Source: Tumebacillus lacus (GTDB lineage: Bacteria > Bacillota > Bacilli > Tumebacillales > Tumebacillaceae). From it: a stretch of 64,000 nucleotides of DNA. Below, one piece after another: positions 11,010-19,627 of this stretch. The stretch lies in assembly GCF_026410385.1 (NCBI RefSeq), contig NZ_JAPMLT010000018.1, forward strand, positions 1 to 64,000, read 5' to 3'. How positions within the stretch are numbered: position 1 is the stretch's first letter; each line of letters starts with the position of its first letter. The notes below the pieces were generated by a model that saw nothing but the letters and a program-made list of their open reading frames with translations, searched no databases and had not been told where the DNA came from. The translations under genes and the position numbers were made by a program.

Positions 11010-11747
11010 ATGTTAGTACGTCGTGCGTTACCAAGCCTGTTTACCGTAGGCAACTTGTTCTTGGGCATCATATCTATCATCGTTGCGTTTCAATCCAAAT
11101 TTGAGTGGGCGGCTCTCCTCGTCATCATCGGCATGCTGCTCGACGGCCTCGACGGCCGCGTGGCACGCGCCTTGAACGCGCAGAGCGAATTTGGCAAAGA
11201 GCTCGACTCTCTGTCGGACGTCATCTCGTTCGGGGTGGCACCGGCATTTATCATGTACGGGGTCGTCCTGCACGAGCTCGGCTGGGTCGGCACGGTGATC
11301 ACCGCGATCTTCCCGATCTGCGGCGCGCTGCGACTGGCGCGCTTCAACGTCGCTACCGGCTCCACCAACTACTTCATCGGCCTGCCGATCACCGCAGCGG
11401 GCGGGGTGCTAGCGACGCTGGCGCTCTACAACGAGTTGATGCCAAGCCCCAAGATCACCTTGCCGCTGTTCATGCTGTTCCTGGCCTACCTGATGGTCTC
11501 GAACATCAAATACCCGAACTTCAAAAAAGTCGGGATTCCGCGCTCCACCTACTATGTCGTGCCGGCGATCCTGATCTTCGTGTTGGTCGTGTTCCTGTAC
11601 TACCCGCAGATGGTCAACCGTCTGATCTTCCTGCCTTTGGCCTTCTACGCGCTGTACGGCGTGTTTAAAAAAAAAGGAAAAAAAGCTAGGAAACGAAACC
11701 CAGCAGACGATGACGACTACGAACCGCTCGAAGAAGTCATCAAATAA
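11010..11747 (+). CDS. pssA: CDP-diacylglycerol-serine O-phosphatidyltransferase
   Basis: This 245-residue membrane enzyme is predicted to make phosphatidylserine, the precursor of phosphatidylethanolamine, from CDP-diacylglycerol and serine. The full CDP-alcohol phosphatidyltransferase motif is present: Asp45, Asp48, Gly49, Ala52, Arg53, Gly62, Asp66 and Asp70. Several hydrophobic helices follow, then a basic/acidic cytoplasmic tail. A GGGAGG site supports the ATG. In B. subtilis yacL follows disA directly, so pssA here is an insertion into that order. Confidence 0.9.
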   Translation: MLVRRALPSLFTVGNLFLGIISIIVAFQSKFEWAALLVIIGMLLDGLDGRVARALNAQSEFGKELDSLSDVISFGVAPAFIMYGVVLHELGWVGTVITAIFPICGALRLARFNVATGSTNYFIGLPITAAGGVLATLALYNELMPSPKITLPLFMLFLAYLMVSNIKYPNFKKVGIPRSTYYVVPAILIFVLVVFLYYPQMVNRLIFLPLAFYALYGVFKKKGKKARKRNPADDDDYEPLEEVIK

Positions 11748-11758
11748 ATCGACCTGAG

Positions 11759-11796
11759 AAAGCCGCCAACCCTGCAAAAGTTGGCGGCTTTTTTCG
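11759..11796 (+). terminator. pssA terminator
   Basis: The 12-bp stem AAAGCCGCCAAC / GTTGGCGGCTTT is followed by TTTT. It closes the radA-disA-pssA transcript. Confidence 0.92.
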
Positions 11797-11813
11797 ACAC
11801 ATTCTACTAGTTG

Positions 11814-11843
11814 TTGACGAATAATGTCTAGTTGTGCTAAGAT
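11814..11843 (+). promoter_or_regulatory. carD promoter P1
   Basis: TTGACG (11814-11819) and TAAGAT (11838-11843) are 18 bases apart, with TGC just before the -10 (extended -10). Confidence 0.7.
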
Positions 11844-11855
11844 ATTTATTTCAAA

Positions 11856-11884
11856 TTGACTGACACCGTTCTGTGTGCTATTCT
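11856..11884 (+). promoter_or_regulatory. carD promoter P2
   Basis: TTGACT (11856-11861) and TATTCT (11879-11884) are 17 bases apart, again with TGC before the -10. It lies 12 bases downstream of P1. Confidence 0.62.
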
Positions 11885-11923
11885 TAATGGAGAGATTGCC
11901 ACCACGACTGGGGGTGTCGCCAA

Positions 11924-12412
11924 GTGTTCAGCATCGGCGATCGGGTGGTCTACCCGATGCACGGAGCGGGTGTGATCGAATCGATTGAGGAACGTGAAAT
12001 TCTCGGCGAACTGGAGCGGTATTATATCATGAGGATGCCTTTTGGCGAAATGCGAGTCATGATCCCGGTACGCAAGGTGACAAACCTTGGCATTCGTGAA
12101 GTGATTCCGAGCCAAGAGGTCGAACAGGTGCTTGATATCCTGCGCGACCAGAAAGAGCGCATGACAGAGGCGTGGAACAAAAGGTACCGCGACAACCTCG
12201 ACAAGATCAAAGGCGGCGACATCTACGAAGTCGCCGGCGTAGTCGGCGAGCTGCTCTATCTCGAACGTGAAAAAGGCTTATCGGCCGGCGAGCGGAAAAT
12301 GCTCGACACAGCCAAACAGATCTTGGTCAGTGAACTGGTGTTGGTTGGCTCGACGGACGAAGAGGAATTGGAGCAACTGTTTGACAGGCTCTCGAAGAAG
12401 GCGTCCTCGTGA
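11924..12412 (+). CDS. CarD/CdnL-family RNA polymerase-binding regulator
   Basis: This 162-residue protein has an N-terminal CarD_CdnL/TRCF RNA polymerase-interacting domain (MFSIGDRVVYPMHGAGVIE, to about residue 70) and a helical C-terminal domain. In relatives such proteins bind the beta subunit and stabilise open promoter complexes. It starts with GTG, 9 bases after GGGGG. The gene has two tandem promoters and its own terminator, so it is a separate unit. Which promoters it acts on cannot be read from this sequence. Confidence 0.9.
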   Translation: MFSIGDRVVYPMHGAGVIESIEEREILGELERYYIMRMPFGEMRVMIPVRKVTNLGIREVIPSQEVEQVLDILRDQKERMTEAWNKRYRDNLDKIKGGDIYEVAGVVGELLYLEREKGLSAGERKMLDTAKQILVSELVLVGSTDEEELEQLFDRLSKKASS

Positions 12413-12425
12413 CGTCTTTCTTTTT
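12395..12425 (+). terminator. carD terminator overlapping the stop codon
   Basis: The stem AAGAAGGCGTC / GACGTCTTTCTT has one bulge and a CTCGT loop, and is followed by Ts. The carD stop codon lies at the loop edge. Confidence 0.6.
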
Positions 12426-12509
12426 ATTAAAAGTGTATGACAATGGCACAGGGCACGTTTCTGAGCCCGTCTCATTGTCTATAATGATACGTAGGAGGTG
12501 ACCATTCTT

Positions 12510-13583
12510 GTGTTGAAGAGAATCGTCCACTTGTTCTTTGCAGTGATCGGGATCGTGCTTGGCTATCAGTTTGCTCCCGATCTGTTCTCTTGGATACGGC
12601 TCGATTCGAACCCCTTCATCCATCCAGTATTCGGAGCGGTGTTGGGCGGTTCGCTGTTTATCTTGGCAACGTCTTGGATCGTCGATTATGTGGTGAGCGT
12701 CATCCGTTGGTTTGAAGAAAAGCTTCTGAAGACTCCGTTCCCTGATGTTCTTGCAGGGGCGTTCGGAATGATTGCCGGTCTTATTATTGCATATTTGATG
12801 ACACCTGCCATTTCGCTGATCCCGGTGGTAGGCAAGGTCGTGCAATTTTTCGCAAGTGTATTGCTTGGCTACATGGGATATCGTTTCTTCTTCACCAAGC
12901 GTGAAGACCTGATGAACGTCTTCCCCGGCCGTCTCGGCGGCAAAGAAAAGAAAAAAGAAAACGAAAACCGCCCGGGTGACGGCAAGCTGCTCGACACGAG
13001 CGTCATCATCGACGGTCGGATCGCCGATATCGTCAAAACGGGCTTCCTCGACGGCGTGCTGATCATCCCGTCCTTCGTCCTCGAAGAACTGCAGCACATC
13101 GCCGACTCCTCCGACGTCCTGAAACGCAACCGCGGCCGCCGCGGTCTCGATATCCTGAACAAGATCCAAAAAGAACTCAAGATCAAAGTTCAGATCATGG
13201 AAATCGACTTTGACGACGTCTCCGAAGTCGACTCCAAACTGGTCAAGCTCGCCAAACAGATCTCGGCCAAAGTCGTCACCAACGACTTCAACCTCAACAA
13301 AGTCTGCGAGTTGCAGGGCGTCTCCGTCCTCAACATCAACGACCTCGCCAACGCGGTCAAGCCGGTCGTCCTGCCGGGCGAAGAGATCTACGTCCAGGTC
13401 ATCAAAGACGGCAAGGAGCACAACCAAGGCGTCGGCTACCTCGATGACGGCACGATGATCGTCGTCGAAGGCGGCCGCGACTTCATCGGCACCCGCCTCG
13501 AAGTCATGGTCACATCGGTTCTGCAAACGTCCGCAGGCCGCATGATCTTTGCCAAACCGAAGATGCTCGAACGAGCTCTCTAA
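12510..13583 (+). CDS. yacL: Membrane PIN/TRAM-domain protein (YacL-like)
   Basis: This 357-residue protein has about four N-terminal membrane helices (roughly 3-125). A PIN nuclease domain begins at KLLDTSVIIDGR, with acidic residues Asp162 and Asp168 and a later TNDFNL motif. A C-terminal TRAM domain ends the protein. PIN domains are Mg-dependent RNases and TRAM binds RNA; the substrate of YacL is not known to me. GTG at 12510 is chosen because AGGAGG (12493-12498) lies 11 bases upstream, while the GTG at 12498 overlaps that site. It sits before ispD, as in B. subtilis. Confidence 0.9.
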   Translation: MLKRIVHLFFAVIGIVLGYQFAPDLFSWIRLDSNPFIHPVFGAVLGGSLFILATSWIVDYVVSVIRWFEEKLLKTPFPDVLAGAFGMIAGLIIAYLMTPAISLIPVVGKVVQFFASVLLGYMGYRFFFTKREDLMNVFPGRLGGKEKKKENENRPGDGKLLDTSVIIDGRIADIVKTGFLDGVLIIPSFVLEELQHIADSSDVLKRNRGRRGLDILNKIQKELKIKVQIMEIDFDDVSEVDSKLVKLAKQISAKVVTNDFNLNKVCELQGVSVLNINDLANAVKPVVLPGEEIYVQVIKDGKEHNQGVGYLDDGTMIVVEGGRDFIGTRLEVMVTSVLQTSAGRMIFAKPKMLERAL

Positions 13584-13589
13584 CAAATG

Positions 13590-13620
13590 GCCGTGCCTTC
13601 CTTCCGAGGGCACGGCTTTT
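13590..13620 (+). terminator. yacL terminator
   Basis: The stem GCCGTGCC / GGCACGGC has an 11-base loop and is followed by only four Ts, so it may be leaky. Confidence 0.65.
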
Positions 13621-13647
13621 GAATATTTCCAAGGAAATAGGCCCACC

Positions 13648-13676
13648 TTGTCAAGGTTGGAAATTTGGTGTTGAAT
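13648..13676 (+). promoter_or_regulatory. Candidate ispD promoter
   Basis: TTGTCA (13648-13653) and TTGAAT (13671-13676) are 17 bases apart. The -10 is weak (4 of 6), so the call is tentative. Confidence 0.38.
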
Positions 13677-13711
13677 AAAGGCAAGACTAGAAAAGGAAGG
13701 AGGGGCCGACC

Positions 13712-14398
13712 ATGCAGACGGAAGCGATCGTCGTCGCGGCGGGCAAAGGCACACGGATGGGAACGGACATGAAAAAACAGTACTTGCCGCTCGCCGGGGC
13801 CCCGATACTTGTTCGCACGTTGCAAACGCTTGCGGCATGCCCCTCAATCGACCGCATCCTGATCGTCGCCGCAGAAGAGGACTTGGACTATGTGCAGGAA
13901 CTGGTCCGAGAGCACAGAGTCGAAAAGATCTCCCGCATCGTCCCGGGCGGACAGGAGCGACAAGACTCCGTGCTGTACGGGATCAAGGCTGTGCACCCGG
14001 AGACCGAGTACATCGCCGTCCACGACGCCGCTAGGCCGCTCGTCACCGTCGACGAAGTTGAAGCTGTTATCGAGACTGCGAAACAGCGCGGTGCGGGTAC
14101 CTTGGGTGTCCCGGTCAAAGACACGATCAAACGCGTCGAGCGCGGTCAAGTCCGCGAGACCTTGCCACGGGAACAACTGTGGGCTGTCCATACTCCGCAA
14201 GCCTTCCAGCGCGAAGTCCTCGAAGAAGCCCACCGTCGGAGCCAACTCGAAGGAGGCTTCGGAACGGACGACGCCTCCTTGGTCGAATGGGCCGGTTATC
14301 CGGTACGGATGGTGCAGGGCAGCTATGAAAACATAAAGATCACGACACCGGAAGATTTGATCATTGCCGAGACGCTTTGGGAAAAGCGGAAAGGCTAA
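13712..14398 (+). CDS. ispD: IspD, 4-diphosphocytidyl-methylerythritol synthase
   Basis: This 228-residue cytidylyltransferase of the non-mevalonate (MEP) isoprenoid pathway couples MEP to CTP. It has the nucleotide-binding start AIVVAAGKGTRMG, then KQYLPLAG, HDAARPLV and PVKDTIK blocks, and TPQAF near the C-terminal third. The ATG follows AAGGAAGGAGGGG. ispF, normally adjacent, is separated here by about 410 bases of abnormal sequence. Confidence 0.96.
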   Translation: MQTEAIVVAAGKGTRMGTDMKKQYLPLAGAPILVRTLQTLAACPSIDRILIVAAEEDLDYVQELVREHRVEKISRIVPGGQERQDSVLYGIKAVHPETEYIAVHDAARPLVTVDEVEAVIETAKQRGAGTLGVPVKDTIKRVERGQVRETLPREQLWAVHTPQAFQREVLEEAHRRSQLEGGFGTDDASLVEWAGYPVRMVQGSYENIKITTPEDLIIAETLWEKRKG

Positions 14399-14432
14399 AA
14401 GCTAAAGGCACTTAGGCCGGGCTGGGAGCACG

Positions 14433-14508
14433 GGGGCGCGGTGGGGTCCATTTCGTTCGCGAAGTCGCTTGCGCTCCTATCTCACTCAATTGGACCCCAC
14501 CGAGCCCC
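14433..14508. repeat. 18-bp inverted repeat in the ispD-ispF gap
   Basis: The arms 14433-14450 and 14491-14508 are reverse complements with one mismatch (core GGTGGGGTCCA / TGGACCCCACC). The 40-base loop can form a small inner hairpin. There is no T-run, so it is not an ordinary terminator. The flanking bases 14399-14432 and 14509-14541 show no gene. Confidence 0.75.
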
Positions 14509-14541
14509 TCAGCCATGATCCACGTCAGCAGGGACATTGGC

Positions 14542-14628
14542 GAGGGGGTGGGAGGTGGGTGCGGGAGGGTGAGATTGAGACCGCGCAGCGTCTCCGCGAA
14601 CCCTCCGCACCTACCTCCCCCCCCCGCC
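14542..14628. repeat. Second G-rich/C-rich inverted repeat in the ispD-ispF gap
   Basis: The arm around 14551-14570 (GGAGGTGGGTGCGGGAGGGT) pairs with 14600-14618 with one mismatch and one bulge. It is extended outward by G-run against C-run, and GAGAC/GTCTC pair inside. Long C-runs on the right arm make the exact consensus doubtful. Confidence 0.6.
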
Positions 14629-14678
14629 CCCCACCCCCCCGAAATTAAAGATTTTTGGGGGACCCCACCAAGATCCCA

Positions 14679-14760
<82 letters not shown>

Positions 14761-14810
14761 ACCCCGGCACCCAACCCCGCATACTTTCACTTTTTAGGAG
14801 GCACCCAACC

Positions 14811-15290
14811 ATGATCCGAGTCGGTCTCGGCTACGACGTCCACCAACTAGTAGAAAACCGCCCCCTCATCCTCGGAGGCGTTCTCATCCCGCACGACAAA
14901 GGGCTTCTCGGCCACTCTGACGCCGACGTCCTGCTCCACGCTGTCAAAGACGCCCTCCTCGGCGCCATCGCAGAAGGAGACATCGGCCGCCACTTCCCTG
15001 ACACCGACGACAGATTTAAAGGAGCCGACTCTGTTAAACTCCTCACCCACGTCTGGTCGATGGTCAAAGAACGCGGCTACAAACTCGGCAACCTCGACTG
15101 CGTCATCATGGCGCAAAAACCGAAGCTCGCCCCCTATATTGACGAGATGCGCGGCGTACTGGCCCGCGAATTGAACGCCGAACTCGGCCAGATCAACGTC
15201 AAAGCCACCACCACCGAAAAACTCGGTTTCGTCGGCCGCGAAGAGGGCATCGCCGCCCAAGCCGTCGTATTGTTGCTCGCAGCCAATTAA
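14811..15290 (+). CDS. ispF: IspF, MEcPP synthase
   Basis: This 159-residue trimeric zinc enzyme cyclises CDP-ME 2-phosphate to methylerythritol cyclodiphosphate in the MEP pathway. It has GYDVHQL with metal ligands Asp8 and His10, [24 protein letters not shown], and the C-terminal [13 protein letters not shown] block. The length is normal for the family. The ATG at 14811 follows TTAGGAGG; frames extending further upstream translate homopolymers and are spurious. Confidence 0.96.
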   Translation: MIRVGLGYDVHQLVENRPLILGGVLIPHDKGLLGHSDADVLLHAVKDALLGAIAEGDIGRHFPDTDDRFKGADSVKLLTHVWSMVKERGYKLGNLDCVIMAQKPKLAPYIDEMRGVLARELNAELGQINVKATTTEKLGFVGREEGIAAQAVVLLLAAN

Positions 15291-15299
15291 TGTTATACT
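15270..15299 (+). promoter_or_regulatory. Candidate gltX promoter
   Basis: TTGTTG (15270-15275) and TATACT (15294-15299) are 18 bases apart, with TGT before the -10 (extended -10). It overlaps the end of ispF. Confidence 0.5.
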
Positions 15300-15353
15300 G
15301 AACAGTAAAAATAGGTACTCTGATAAAGTACGTATGTGGAAGGAGTTTTTCCC

Positions 15354-16799
15354 GTGACGGTACGCTTGAGATTTGCACCGAGTCCGACCGGACATTTACA
15401 TATTGGCGGCGCACGCACCGCTCTCTTCAACTACCTGTTTACCAAGAAACACGGCGGCACCTACATCCTCCGGATCGAGGACACCGACCTCACCCGCAAC
15501 AAGGAAAACGCGGAACAAGGCTTCATGAACGGCTTCCGCTGGCAAGGTCTCGCATGGGATGAAGGCGTCGAAGTAGGCGGCGAATACGGCCCGTACACCT
15601 GCATGGAACGCCTCGACGTCTACCAAGAGTACATCAACAAAGTCGTCGAGTCGGGTGCCGCTTACCCGTGCTACTGCACCGAAGCCGAGCTCGAAGCAGA
15701 ACGCGAAGCCGCCATCGCCAACAACGAAGTCTACAAATACTCGGGCAAATGCCGCCACCTCACCGCCGACGAGCGCGCCGCTCTCGATGCGGAAGGCCGC
15801 AAAAAGACCATTCGCCTCCAAGTCAAACCGGACCGCGTTTACAAATGGGACGACATGATCCGCGACACCATCGAGTTTGAATCGAACGGCATCGGTGACT
15901 TTGTCATCGTCAAATCGGACGGCATCCCGACGTACAACTTCGCCGTCACCGTCGACGACGCCCTGATGAAGATCACGCACGTCGTCCGCGGTGAAGAACA
16001 TATTTCCAACACCCCGCGCCAGTTGATGGTCTACGAAGCGTTCGGTTGGGAACCGCCGCTGTTTGCCCACCTGCCGTTGATCCTCAACGAGACCGGCAAA
16101 AAGCTCTCCAAGCGCGACGAGTCGATCATCCAGTTCATCGAGCAATACGAAGAGCTTGGCTACCTGCCGGAAGCGGTCAACAACTTCCTCGCCTTGCTCG
16201 GCTGGTCCCCGGCCGGCGAGCAAGAGATCTTTACGATGGACGAGTTGATCGAACAGTTCTCGTTTGACCGCGTCTCCAAATCGGGCGCGATCTTTGACAC
16301 CAACAAGCTGAACTGGATGAACGGCCAGTACATCAAAGCGGCCGACCTCGACCGCATCGTCGACTTGGCGATCCCGCACCTGCAAAAAGCAGGCTACATC
16401 GGCGCCGATTTCGACCGCGCGTGGGTGGCGGAACTGGTCTCGCTGTATAAAGACGGCATGCTCTACGTCGCCGAGATCGCCGCCCTGTCCGAGATGTTCT
16501 TCACCGAAGAAGTCGCATATGATGAAGAAGCAAAAGCGGTGCTCGCCGAAGAGTCCGCTCCGGCTGTGCTCGCCGCATTCCGCGACAAGATCGCCGAGCT
16601 GGAAGAGTATACAGCAGATACGATCAAAGGCGCACTGAAAGACGTGCAAAAAGAGACCGGCTTCAAAGGCGCGAAATTGTTCATGCCGACCCGCGTCGCA
16701 GCCACCGGCCAAACGCACGGCCGTGATCTGAACGTGACGCTTTATCTGCTCGGACGCGACAAAGTCATCGCCCGTTTGAACAACATCATCGAAGCGTAA
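15354..16799 (+). CDS. gltX: GltX, glutamyl-tRNA synthetase
   Basis: This 481-residue class I synthetase charges tRNA-Glu. It has HIGH as HIGG ([19 protein letters not shown]), a Cys-rich zinc segment ([13 protein letters not shown] ... GKCRHL), and KMSKS as KLSKR. A helical C-terminal anticodon-binding domain follows. No glnS is in view; most Firmicutes use a non-discriminating GltX with GatCAB. The start is GTG at 15354, after AAGGAG. Confidence 0.96.
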   Translation: MTVRLRFAPSPTGHLHIGGARTALFNYLFTKKHGGTYILRIEDTDLTRNKENAEQGFMNGFRWQGLAWDEGVEVGGEYGPYTCMERLDVYQEYINKVVESGAAYPCYCTEAELEAEREAAIANNEVYKYSGKCRHLTADERAALDAEGRKKTIRLQVKPDRVYKWDDMIRDTIEFESNGIGDFVIVKSDGIPTYNFAVTVDDALMKITHVVRGEEHISNTPRQLMVYEAFGWEPPLFAHLPLILNETGKKLSKRDESIIQFIEQYEELGYLPEAVNNFLALLGWSPAGEQEIFTMDELIEQFSFDRVSKSGAIFDTNKLNWMNGQYIKAADLDRIVDLAIPHLQKAGYIGADFDRAWVAELVSLYKDGMLYVAEIAALSEMFFTEEVAYDEEAKAVLAEESAPAVLAAFRDKIAELEEYTADTIKGALKDVQKETGFKGAKLFMPTRVAATGQTHGRDLNVTLYLLGRDKVIARLNNIIEA

Positions 16800-16800
16800 A

Positions 16801-17090
16801 AGAATCAGAGCAAGGAAAAGTACAGAGGAAACGCCCTCCCAGAGAGTGTTCGCCACGAACCCCGCCAGTTGCATCGGGTCGTGTGCTGCGAGCGAACACG
16901 GGGACACGGCCTCTCGAATGCGCCTTGCTCTTCGCGGGAGGAAATGCCCGACGGCAGACCGCCGTTATCGGTCAAGAGCGGGTGGGCGAACGAACGTTCG
17001 ATCACCAAGCAGAGTGGAACCGCGGTCAACGAGCCGTCTCTGTCAAAAGCGCCTGGCATCGGCGTCTTTGGCATCGAGACGGCTTTTTTC
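16801..17090 (+). ncRNA. Cysteine T-box riboswitch upstream of cysE-cysS
   Basis: The leader closes with a perfect 9-bp Stem I base (AGAGCAAGG 16807-16815 with CCTTGCTCT 16923-16931). The specifier context GAA-TGC (16916-16921) gives codon TGC, cysteine. The T-box AGAGTGGAACCGCGG (17011-17025) precedes the terminator. Uncharged tRNA-Cys should pair with the specifier and T-box and favour the antiterminator. No convincing promoter was seen between gltX and the leader, so read-through from gltX is likely. Confidence 0.93.
17032..17090 (+). terminator. T-box regulated terminator
   Basis: AGCCGTCTC (17032-17040) pairs with GAGACGGCT (17076-17084), followed by TTTTTT. An inner hairpin (GCGCCTGGCATCGGCGT) fills the loop. 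It is the OFF state of the cysteine T-box. Confidence 0.9.
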
Positions 17091-17116
17091 ACGCACAACG
17101 AGAAGGATGTGACATC

Positions 17117-17794
17117 ATGATCAAGCGGATGCGAGAAGACATCCACGCGGTCTTCGACCGCGACCCGGCGGCACGCAGCGCGTTCGAGGTCGTGTTGACC
17201 TATTCCGGTCTGCATGCGATCTGGCTGCATCGGATTTCAAACTTTTTCTGGTTGCGCGGCTGGTTCACCGCAGCCCGCATCATCTCGCAGCTCGCCCGCT
17301 TCCTCACCGGGATCGAGATCCATCCCGGTGCGACGCTGGGCCGACGGCTGTTTATCGACCACGGCAGCGGCGTCGTCATCGGCGAGACGGCGGAGATCGG
17401 TGACGATTGCACCCTGTATCAAGGGGTCACGCTGGGCGGCACCGGCAAGGAGAAAGGCAAGCGGCATCCGACCCTAGGCAACAACGTCCTCGTCGCGTCG
17501 GGAGCCAAGGTGCTCGGCTCCTTCACCATCGGCGACAACTCGCGGATCGGCGCCGGCTCGGTCGTGCTGCGCGAGGTGCCGGCCAATTCCACCGTCGTCG
17601 GCATACCGGGCCGGATCGTGATCCAGGACGGCCAGAAAAAACAGCAGGACCTCGACCAGATCAACTTGCCTGACCCGGTGATGATCCTGCTTAAGCAAAT
17701 GCAGTCGGAGATTGATCGTTTGCAGACAGAAGTGGAACGCTTAAAAGAACAGCAAGAGATAGGAGGAAAGCGCGATGTCAATTCAGGTGTATAA
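17117..17794 (+). CDS. cysE: CysE, serine O-acetyltransferase
   Basis: This 225-residue enzyme acetylates serine with acetyl-CoA, the first step of cysteine synthesis. It has an N-terminal helical domain, then left-handed beta-helix hexapeptide repeats, with the catalytic DHG at Asp81-His82 ([12 protein letters not shown]) and the GVTLGGTGK loop. A C-terminal coiled-coil-like tail (about 193-220) is present. The ATG follows AAGGATG. It overlaps the cysS start by 20 bases and is controlled by the T-box upstream. Confidence 0.95.
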   Translation: MIKRMREDIHAVFDRDPAARSAFEVVLTYSGLHAIWLHRISNFFWLRGWFTAARIISQLARFLTGIEIHPGATLGRRLFIDHGSGVVIGETAEIGDDCTLYQGVTLGGTGKEKGKRHPTLGNNVLVASGAKVLGSFTIGDNSRIGAGSVVLREVPANSTVVGIPGRIVIQDGQKKQQDLDQINLPDPVMILLKQMQSEIDRLQTEVERLKEQQEIGGKRDVNSGV

Positions 17795-19163
17795 CACCAT
17801 GACACGCAAAAAAGAGCGATTTGAACCGCTCGAACCGGGAAAGGTAAAAATGTACGTGTGCGGGCCGACGGTCTATAACTATTTTCACATCGGCAATGCC
17901 CGTCCGTTCGTCGTCTTTGATACGATCCGCCGCTATCTGACCTACAGCGGCTACGAAGTGCACTACGTCCAAAACTTCACCGACGTCGATGACAAGATCA
18001 TCAAGCGCGGTCATGAAGAGGGGCTGACCCCGCAGCAGGTGGCAGACAAATATGTGGACGCGTACTTTGCCGATGCGGATGCGCTCGGCGTGGAACGAGC
18101 CACCGCTCATCCTCGCGTCACCGAGGAGATGCCGGAGATCATCGAGATGATCGAGCGTTTGATTTCAGGCGGTCACGCCTATGAGTCGGAAGGCGATGTG
18201 TATTTTTCCACGCAGAGCTTCCCGGAATATGGCCGACTGTCCGGACAGACGCTGGAAAATCTGCAAGCGGGTGCCCGTGTCGAAGTGAGCGAGAAGAAAA
18301 ACAGCCCGCTTGACTTCGCGCTGTGGAAAGCGGCGAAACCGGGCGAGATCTCTTGGGATTCTCCGTGGGGCGCAGGCCGACCGGGCTGGCACATCGAGTG
18401 CTCCGCGATGAGCTTGAAATATCTCGGTGAGCAGATCGACATCCACGGCGGCGGCGTCGACCTGACCTTCCCGCATCACGAGAACGAAGTGGCGCAGACG
18501 GAAGCCTGCACGCACAAAACGTTCGCCAAGTACTGGCTCCATAACGCTTTTATCAACATGAACAACGAAAAGATGTCCAAGTCGACCGGCAACTTCACCA
18601 CCGCCAGCGACCTGCTCCAAAAATACGACGGCCGCGTGTTGCGCTTCCTGATCCTCTCCGCACACTATCGCAATCCGGTCAATTTCTCCGAGGAGTTGGT
18701 CGGCAACGCCGATGCCGGATTTAGCCGGATCACCACCTGCTATGAGAACCTCCGGTATCGATTAGGGACCGCATCGGACGGTCATGCTGATACTGTGGAC
18801 CTCGAGAGCTACCGCGCCAAATTCCGCGCCCGCATGGATGATGATTTCAATACGGCCGATGCGATCACCGAGATCTTTGAGTTGGTCGGCGATGCCAACC
18901 ACTATTTGCGCCAAGAGAGCGTGTCGGCGCAGGCACTGACCGGCTACATCGAGCTGATCGAGGAGTTCATGGGCGTGCTGGGCATCTCCGTGGCAGCGGA
19001 AGAAGCTTCGCTCGACGCCGAAGTGGAAGCGTTGATCGCAGCGCGCACCGAAGCCCGTCAGACGAAGAACTGGGCGCGCGCAGACGAGATCCGCGATCAA
19101 CTGACCGCGATGGGCATCGTGCTGGAAGACACGCCGCAGGGCGTGAAATGGAAGCGGGTGTAG
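17775..19163 (+). CDS. cysS: CysS, cysteinyl-tRNA synthetase
   Basis: This 462-residue monomeric class I synthetase charges tRNA-Cys. The zinc ligand Cys29 lies in [13 protein letters not shown] is at 38-41. The second zinc segment reads HIECSAM ... HHENEVAQ, and KMSKS is intact (EKMSKSTGN). AGGAGG lies just before the ATG, inside cysE. Linking cysE and cysS under one T-box couples cysteine supply to tRNA-Cys charging, as in B. subtilis. Confidence 0.97.
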   Translation: MSIQVYNTMTRKKERFEPLEPGKVKMYVCGPTVYNYFHIGNARPFVVFDTIRRYLTYSGYEVHYVQNFTDVDDKIIKRGHEEGLTPQQVADKYVDAYFADADALGVERATAHPRVTEEMPEIIEMIERLISGGHAYESEGDVYFSTQSFPEYGRLSGQTLENLQAGARVEVSEKKNSPLDFALWKAAKPGEISWDSPWGAGRPGWHIECSAMSLKYLGEQIDIHGGGVDLTFPHHENEVAQTEACTHKTFAKYWLHNAFINMNNEKMSKSTGNFTTASDLLQKYDGRVLRFLILSAHYRNPVNFSEELVGNADAGFSRITTCYENLRYRLGTASDGHADTVDLESYRAKFRARMDDDFNTADAITEIFELVGDANHYLRQESVSAQALTGYIELIEEFMGVLGISVAAEEASLDAEVEALIAARTEARQTKNWARADEIRDQLTAMGIVLEDTPQGVKWKRV

Positions 19164-19165
19164 CG

Positions 19166-19621
19166 ATGACCTTCGACACCGAAGGATTAAAAGGACTCAC
19201 CTCCCTCGATCACATGAGCAAAAAACCGAACGAGATGCCAGGTCTTGCCCTCGCCTATATCGGGGACGCGGTCTGGGAGATTCTCGTGCGCGAACATCTG
19301 CTCTGCCTCGGGGAGATGAAGCCGGACCGACTGCACAAATTTGCCACGCGCTACGTGAAGGCCAAGTCGCAGTCGGACGTGTTGCATCACATCATGGAGA
19401 CGTTAAGCGAAGAGGAGCTCTCCGTGATGAAGCGCGGGCGCAATGCCAAATCGGGATCGGTGCCGAAAAACGCCGACCTGATCGACTACCGGCACGCGAC
19501 CGGCTTTGAAGCGCTGCTCGGCTATCTGTATTTGCAAAGACGCTATGACCGCGTGCAAGAGATCGCGCAGGCGGGCATCTCATTTTTAGAAAACCAACCG
19601 ACACAGACACAAGGGAGATAG
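19166..19621 (+). CDS. mrnC: MrnC, mini-ribonuclease III
   Basis: This 151-residue protein is an RNase III catalytic domain without a dsRNA-binding domain, which matures 23S rRNA ends in Bacillus. Its catalytic segment LALAYIGDAVWE contains Asp34, and the second acidic helix reads FEALLGYLYL. The KRGRNAKSGSVPKN loop is family-typical. The start is uncertain: ATG 19166 sits just after the cysS stop, while ATG 19148 would overlap cysS by 16 bases after AGGG. Confidence 0.93.
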   Translation: MTFDTEGLKGLTSLDHMSKKPNEMPGLALAYIGDAVWEILVREHLLCLGEMKPDRLHKFATRYVKAKSQSDVLHHIMETLSEEELSVMKRGRNAKSGSVPKNADLIDYRHATGFEALLGYLYLQRRYDRVQEIAQAGISFLENQPTQTQGR

Positions 19622-19627
19622 ACACTC

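Noticed and set aside
16846-17116. Open frames over the leader of cysE, including an extended CysE N-terminus from 16883
   Set aside because: The region is explained fully by a cysteine T-box with terminator; CysE begins with its normal N-terminus at 17117.
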